Shown: positions 60,370 through 64,000 of the stretch, one piece after another
Layout: every line of letters starts with the position of its first letter
Numbering within the stretch: the stretch's first letter is position 1
NCBI GenBank assembly: GCA_026004875.1
Contig: BPJZ01000010.1
Location: 1 to 64,000 of the forward strand
Direction of reading: 5' to 3'
Source of the DNA: Candidatus Poribacteria bacterium
GTDB taxonomy: Bacteria > Poribacteria > WGA-4E > GCA-2687025
Length of the DNA stretch: 64,000 bases
Made by a program: the position numbers and the translations under genes
The notes under the pieces: model-generated
What the model was told of the DNA's origin: nothing
Seen by the model: the letters and a program-made list of their open reading frames with translations, nothing else
Databases searched by the model: none

Positions 60370-61707
60370 TCAGGAAGACAAAGGACCCCTCCCCGAAACG
60401 TACCGCTCCCGACGCCGGGCGTAGAGAGGACGGAAATCCTCGCGGGGTACCACCAGGCCGCCAGAAGGAGCCATCCGCTCGGCCACCGCACGGTAGGTCT
60501 CAAACTCCCCAACTCCCATGGCCGCCAGCATCGCAGCCCCCAGCGCGTAAGCTGAGGGGACCGCCATCGTTCGCAGCGCCCGGCCGGAAAGATCGGCCAG
60601 CAGGTGCGCCCAGAAGTCCACGTCCAACCGGGCCGTCCAAAGCCCCCGGTCCTCCAGACCCGGCAACGCCTCCAGCATCCGCTCCGCCGCCCGCGTCCAG
60701 CACCACGCCGCCCCCTCCAAGACCGAGTAGATGAGCTCCGCCCGATCCAGCACCGGATGAAGTTCCTCCCAAATCCCCGTAATCTTCCCGTCAGCCTCTA
60801 CTCGGCGAAAGAGGGGTAACCGCTCCCCTGGAAGCACCGATCGGAGCTCCTCCTCCCCAACCGCCGGGTCCCCAAACGCCTCCGCCCACCACTCCAAGTC
60901 GAAGGGAAGAACCATCCGCTCTGCAAAGACTCGGCCCTGATCGCCCAGATGCCAACGATGCGCCACCTCCGGCACCCGCTGAGCGTCCGCGGCGAGCAGG
61001 AGCACCACACTAAAAACGGGCGCGTCTTCCAGAAGAACCGGCGTCTCGGCCGGAAACCCGAGGCCAAGCAGGCCGGTCAGCTCCAAAGGCCAGCCGGCAA
61101 TGACCGGCACCCCGATCGTCACGCCGAGCTGGTCCTCGGCCTCCTTGGTGGTGTAACCCGCGTTGCGGAACGGCGGTGTAATCCGGGGCAGCTGCCACGG
61201 CTCCAATCCGGCCTCCTGCGCCCGGGCCTCCAACAGAAGACCGTCCTCACCGATCCACTCCCCAAACGTCTGAGGATCGGAGCAGACCTCACCACACAGC
61301 TGCAAGGCGATCGTGTCCTTGGCCGAACAGACCCAGTGAAGCTGCGCCCGCCGCTCCCCTAGAGACTCCAGGAGCGCCCGAACCCGGTCGCTCAACGACG
61401 CAGGAGACCAGGCCCGTTGAGGACCCTCGTTTCCAATCGGTCGGCCCGACTCGTCGAGGGCAACCAGCGCGTCAAAACCGCTGATGCCGATCGCCGTGAC
61501 TCGATCGGGCTCCAGCCCGCGACCCCGCAGCTCCTCCCAGCAAGCCACCACGGAGCCCCACCATTCGGCCACCGGCTCCCGCGCCCGCGACCAAAGACTC
61601 CGACGCGAACGGCGCACCCGCTGGGTGAAGTCGAGCAGCCGCCCGTCCAGATCGAACAGACCGACCTGGGTTCGCTGAATCCCAAGATGAATGCCCGCAA
61701 AGATCAT
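60370..61707 (-). CDS. FGGY family carbohydrate kinase
   Basis: 445 residues from ATG 61707, which has GGAGGGAG upstream; a longer frame to 61836 lacks support. It opens AGIHLGIQRTQVGLFDLDGRLLDFTQRVR (phosphate-1 loop variant of GxDxGTTxxR), then ITAIGISGFDALVALDESGRPI, WVCSAKDTIALQLCGE and the C-terminal ATP region SGRALRTMAVPSAYALGAAMLAAMGVGEF. Sugar kinases of this family phosphorylate xylulose, gluconate and similar. The neighbouring IlvD/Edd dehydratase points to a sugar-acid route. The phosphate loop lacks the usual TT, so activity should not be taken for granted. Confidence 0.8.
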   Translation of the reverse strand: MIFAGIHLGIQRTQVGLFDLDGRLLDFTQRVRRSRRSLWSRAREPVAEWWGSVVACWEELRGRGLEPDRVTAIGISGFDALVALDESGRPIGNEGPQRAWSPASLSDRVRALLESLGERRAQLHWVCSAKDTIALQLCGEVCSDPQTFGEWIGEDGLLLEARAQEAGLEPWQLPRITPPFRNAGYTTKEAEDQLGVTIGVPVIAGWPLELTGLLGLGFPAETPVLLEDAPVFSVVLLLAADAQRVPEVAHRWHLGDQGRVFAERMVLPFDLEWWAEAFGDPAVGEEELRSVLPGERLPLFRRVEADGKITGIWEELHPVLDRAELIYSVLEGAAWCWTRAAERMLEALPGLEDRGLWTARLDVDFWAHLLADLSGRALRTMAVPSAYALGAAMLAAMGVGEFETYRAVAERMAPSGGLVVPREDFRPLYARRRERYVSGRGPLSS

Positions 61708-61733
61708 CTCCCTCCCTCCCCCTGGGAGGACGA

Positions 61734-63896
61734 CTACGCCTCTCCGGAGTACGGCTCCCCCGCGACCGCGTCCACGGCCAGAGGGATCACCCCCTTGGAG
61801 GCGTCGGTGACGTCTAGCATCTGATTGGTCGGACAAACGTACAGCGCCCGCCGCTCGGCGATTCGGGCCAGGCGTTCCTCGCCCAGCCCCTTCCGCTCGG
61901 CGGCCAGATCGCCCTCGTAGGGGACGACCTCTCCCCGCGCCAGCGCCACACCGTCCAGAAGCTCGATCCGCCGTCGGCGCAGATAAAGCCGAAAGGCATC
62001 GCCGGTCTGCAGATAGAGAATGCCACCACCCCGCGCGGCCTCCGGCGCCATGTGCCCAATGGCCGCTCCGTACGACGCCCCAGAATAGCGCCCGTCGCTG
62101 ACCAGCACCACCAGCGGGTTCAATCGGTAGTTCCGGTTCAGGTGCTCCGTCGGAGTGAACATCTCCGGCATTCCAAAGGCAACCGGTCCCTGTCCGCTGA
62201 TAAATAACATCAGCTTCAGCGTCCGCTCCTGAACCATCCGCTCAAAGAGCGCCTCGTAGTCCAGCTCCTGGGCCTCCGCCGACTCGGTCTGGCCCTCCGC
62301 CCGATTGTAACGATGAAGAGTCAGCAGATGCTCGCGCGGATAGACCCGCTCGGCGCAAAGGTCCTCCAAAAGGCGCGGATTCAACAACGCTTCGGTGGCG
62401 GCGTCCTCGTTCTCGTAATAGAGCGCTAGATAAAGCTTGTCGTCAAACTCCGCGATCTGAGAGTCTTTCATCCCGCTGATCTTGACAACCGCCGACTCGA
62501 AGAAGTTGCCCGTCAACACCTCGATCCCGCTATACGGCCGCTTGGGACGGGGAAGGATCACCGCATTCGGAACGTTCTCGGGAACCAGCCCGCGCGGATC
62601 GCTCAGCCGCTCCCTCCAGGTCTGGCCGGTGACCGTCGGCGCCTCTAGCTGCATCGGCACGCCAAGCTGGCTCAGCTCGTAGATGACCGTCTCCATCCCC
62701 CGAACTTGGCCGCTGCAGCACTGCTGCGCCAGCGTAAAGATGTCTCGCCCTTCGGGAATTGAATAATCGATCAGCTCCGGCACCGGCACCGCCCGACGAA
62801 TTCGGTCGTAGTCCCAAAGCGTAAAGTCCACTCCCGCGTATCGCATCACCGCGACAAGATGCATGACCAGGTTGGTGGACCCGCCTGTCGCCGAGTGGAC
62901 CCGAACCGCGTTCTCGATATTCGCCCGAACGATGTTCGAGACGCTAAATCGGGGATCGTTACAGACCGAGAGCAGGCTCCTGACCGCCGCGTCGATCGCC
63001 TCCTGGCTGGGCGGCTCGGTCAACAGCTCGACCGCCGGGTGAACCATTCCAAAGGCGCTCATCACGTGCCGGGAAGAGTTGCCCGTCCCGTTGAAGGCGC
63101 AGATGCCCCCCTTTGCGTCGCAGGTGTGAATGCAAAGATACTTCTCCAGGTGCTTCCGGTAGGCCTCCGAGATGACCCCCTCTCGCACCAGCCGCTTGAA
63201 GATCCCCTGAAAGGCCTGGTCCGAGGTGCACTGAAGGGTGTAGCGGAGCGTATCGCGGATCTCCTCGGCAAACTGGGGTTTGCCCGCCCCTTCGGCCTTC
63301 TGGGCCACGCCGAGGATCTCCTCCCGCAGATCGTCGGGGATAGTCCCTCCGCGCAAAACGTGCGCCGGTGCAAAGGTCGCAAAGACCGGCGCATCGCCCC
63401 GGCGCTGCCGAGTCCGATCCAGCGCACACAGGCCCGAGAGAATCCCCGTCGGCGTCTTGTCGCAGCCCTGAATCACAAAGGCTCCGTGATACGACTGACC
63501 CTCCATCTGGTTGACCACCATCGCGGCCACCTCGTTCCGCGACTGGAGGGAGTAACACATCCCCACGTTGCTCTGGGCCGTCCCGTCACAGACCACCGGA
63601 ATGGCAAAAAAGAACGGGACTCCCCCGTGCTTCCAGATGCTATAGGCCGCCTTGAGAACCGTCTCCCAGTCCACCACGTGGGCCGGATGGTCCAACGAAC
63701 CGCCGATGATCGCCACGCGCGGCGCGTTGTGTTCTAGCCGGTCGTAGATCGCCTCCAGGGAGTACTCCACATCCCGAAAGCCTAGCGCATACCGCGCGCG
63801 ATCCAGCAGCCCCGCAACGGTGATCGGCTCGTTGGCCTTCCCCTGGATGTTCTGCTCGTAGTAGTTAACGCCGTGGATGATCCGCAGCTCTTTCAT
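61734..63896 (-). CDS. IlvD/Edd family dehydratase (sugar-acid or dihydroxy-acid)
   Basis: 720 residues, longer than the 550-655 of most members. Fe-S ligand candidates are in PVVCDGTAQSNVGM, GCDKTPTGI and CIHTCDAKGGICAFNGTGNSSRHV. Other family blocks are HSATGGSTNLVMHLVAVMRYAG, LTGNFFESAVVKISGM, VLVSDGRYSGASYGAAIGHMAPEAARGGG (the C-terminal SDGR signature) and the end VTDASKGVIPLAVDAVAGEP. The length and the adjacent FGGY kinase favour a sugar-acid dehydratase (xylonate/gluconate type) over branched-chain amino acid synthesis. ATG 63896. No regulator is visible in the window. Confidence 0.8.
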   Translation of the reverse strand: MKELRIIHGVNYYEQNIQGKANEPITVAGLLDRARYALGFRDVEYSLEAIYDRLEHNAPRVAIIGGSLDHPAHVVDWETVLKAAYSIWKHGGVPFFFAIPVVCDGTAQSNVGMCYSLQSRNEVAAMVVNQMEGQSYHGAFVIQGCDKTPTGILSGLCALDRTRQRRGDAPVFATFAPAHVLRGGTIPDDLREEILGVAQKAEGAGKPQFAEEIRDTLRYTLQCTSDQAFQGIFKRLVREGVISEAYRKHLEKYLCIHTCDAKGGICAFNGTGNSSRHVMSAFGMVHPAVELLTEPPSQEAIDAAVRSLLSVCNDPRFSVSNIVRANIENAVRVHSATGGSTNLVMHLVAVMRYAGVDFTLWDYDRIRRAVPVPELIDYSIPEGRDIFTLAQQCCSGQVRGMETVIYELSQLGVPMQLEAPTVTGQTWRERLSDPRGLVPENVPNAVILPRPKRPYSGIEVLTGNFFESAVVKISGMKDSQIAEFDDKLYLALYYENEDAATEALLNPRLLEDLCAERVYPREHLLTLHRYNRAEGQTESAEAQELDYEALFERMVQERTLKLMLFISGQGPVAFGMPEMFTPTEHLNRNYRLNPLVVLVSDGRYSGASYGAAIGHMAPEAARGGGILYLQTGDAFRLYLRRRRIELLDGVALARGEVVPYEGDLAAERKGLGEERLARIAERRALYVCPTNQMLDVTDASKGVIPLAVDAVAGEPYSGEA

Positions 63897-64000
63897 CGTC
63901 GTTCCGCCCTCCAGATGCCACCCCGTTCCGAACGCTCCTGAGGTACTGTATCATCAGACCGAAACTGGCTCAATTGAAACGCACTTGAAGCCGGATTGCC
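63897..64000. other. Upstream region of the dehydratase gene
   Basis: 104 bases to the window edge. On the minus strand GGAGG (near 63910) is the ribosome site of the dehydratase. A TGATACAGTACC stretch (63943-63954 region, minus strand) could hold a -10, but nothing decisive is seen. Confidence 0.35.

Noticed and set aside
1-64000. tRNA genes, rRNA genes and CRISPR arrays
   Set aside because: No tRNA-like T-arm plus acceptor pairing, no rRNA core sequence and no regularly spaced repeats with unique spacers were seen; the 27-bp array has no spacers.

Overview
The window is about 60% G+C and comes from an uncultured-looking bacterium. I would not name a phylum. It is probably diderm: an outer-membrane porin carries a haem c motif. 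It is probably aerobic, with SCO1, two phytanoyl-CoA-type dioxygenases and other respiratory hints. The dense gene packing, short intergenic gaps, Arg/Glu-rich proteins, GTG/TTG starts and strong GGAGG ribosome sites fit a small, possibly thermophilic genome. No rRNA, tRNA, CRISPR array or transposase was seen.

Read quality matters here. At least fifteen conserved genes are broken by single-base frame changes, mostly in short homopolymers (for example 819-820, 1147-1149, 1164-1167, 8182-8184, 18674-18679, 33833-33837, 41818-41823, 47370-47373, 57467-57473). The protein homology continues smoothly in the next frame each time. I treat these as base-calling indels and annotate the genes as whole.

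Layout. 1-8 kb: glycogen synthase-type transferase, a two-gene ABC exporter, a class V aminotransferase and alpha-glucan phosphorylase. 8-19 kb: PhyH dioxygenase, hypF, SDR and Gfo/Idh/MocA oxidoreductases, a GT-C membrane glycosyltransferase, def, bioW and a metallophosphoesterase. 19-30 kb: LON-domain protein, a secreted protein, ammonium channel, two TIM-barrel isomerases, a ComEA-like protein, M32 carboxypeptidase, a second PhyH, YjbQ and two tandem MscS channels. 30-42 kb: rsgA, monohaem porin, TusA-DsrE pair, thiD-thiE, a membrane TPR peptidase, SCO1, purN, a DMT transporter and ppdK. 57-64 kb: THUMP methyltransferase, GNAT-SCP2 protein, a secreted protein, an FGGY kinase and an IlvD/Edd dehydratase.

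The centre of interest is 42.5-56.9 kb: about 14.5 kb of co-directional genes encoding a complete-looking siphovirus-type head-tail set. It has terminase, Mu-type portal, protease/scaffold, decoration protein, capsid, connectors, three paralogous tail proteins, tail-assembly chaperones, a putative tape measure, a Dit-like protein with a carbohydrate-binding insert, a hub and an XhlA-like holin. No integrase, repressor, replication gene or endolysin was found. In size and content it resembles a gene transfer agent or a domesticated particle more than an ordinary prophage. Inside it is a textbook -1 ribosomal frameshift signal (A AAA AAC plus a 12-bp hairpin) in the chaperone gene. Members of a palindromic repeat family sit in frame inside two of its genes and in the host GNAT-SCP2 gene outside it, and the frameshift hairpin looks like another relative. 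A 27-bp minisatellite expands one copy inside the tape-measure candidate.
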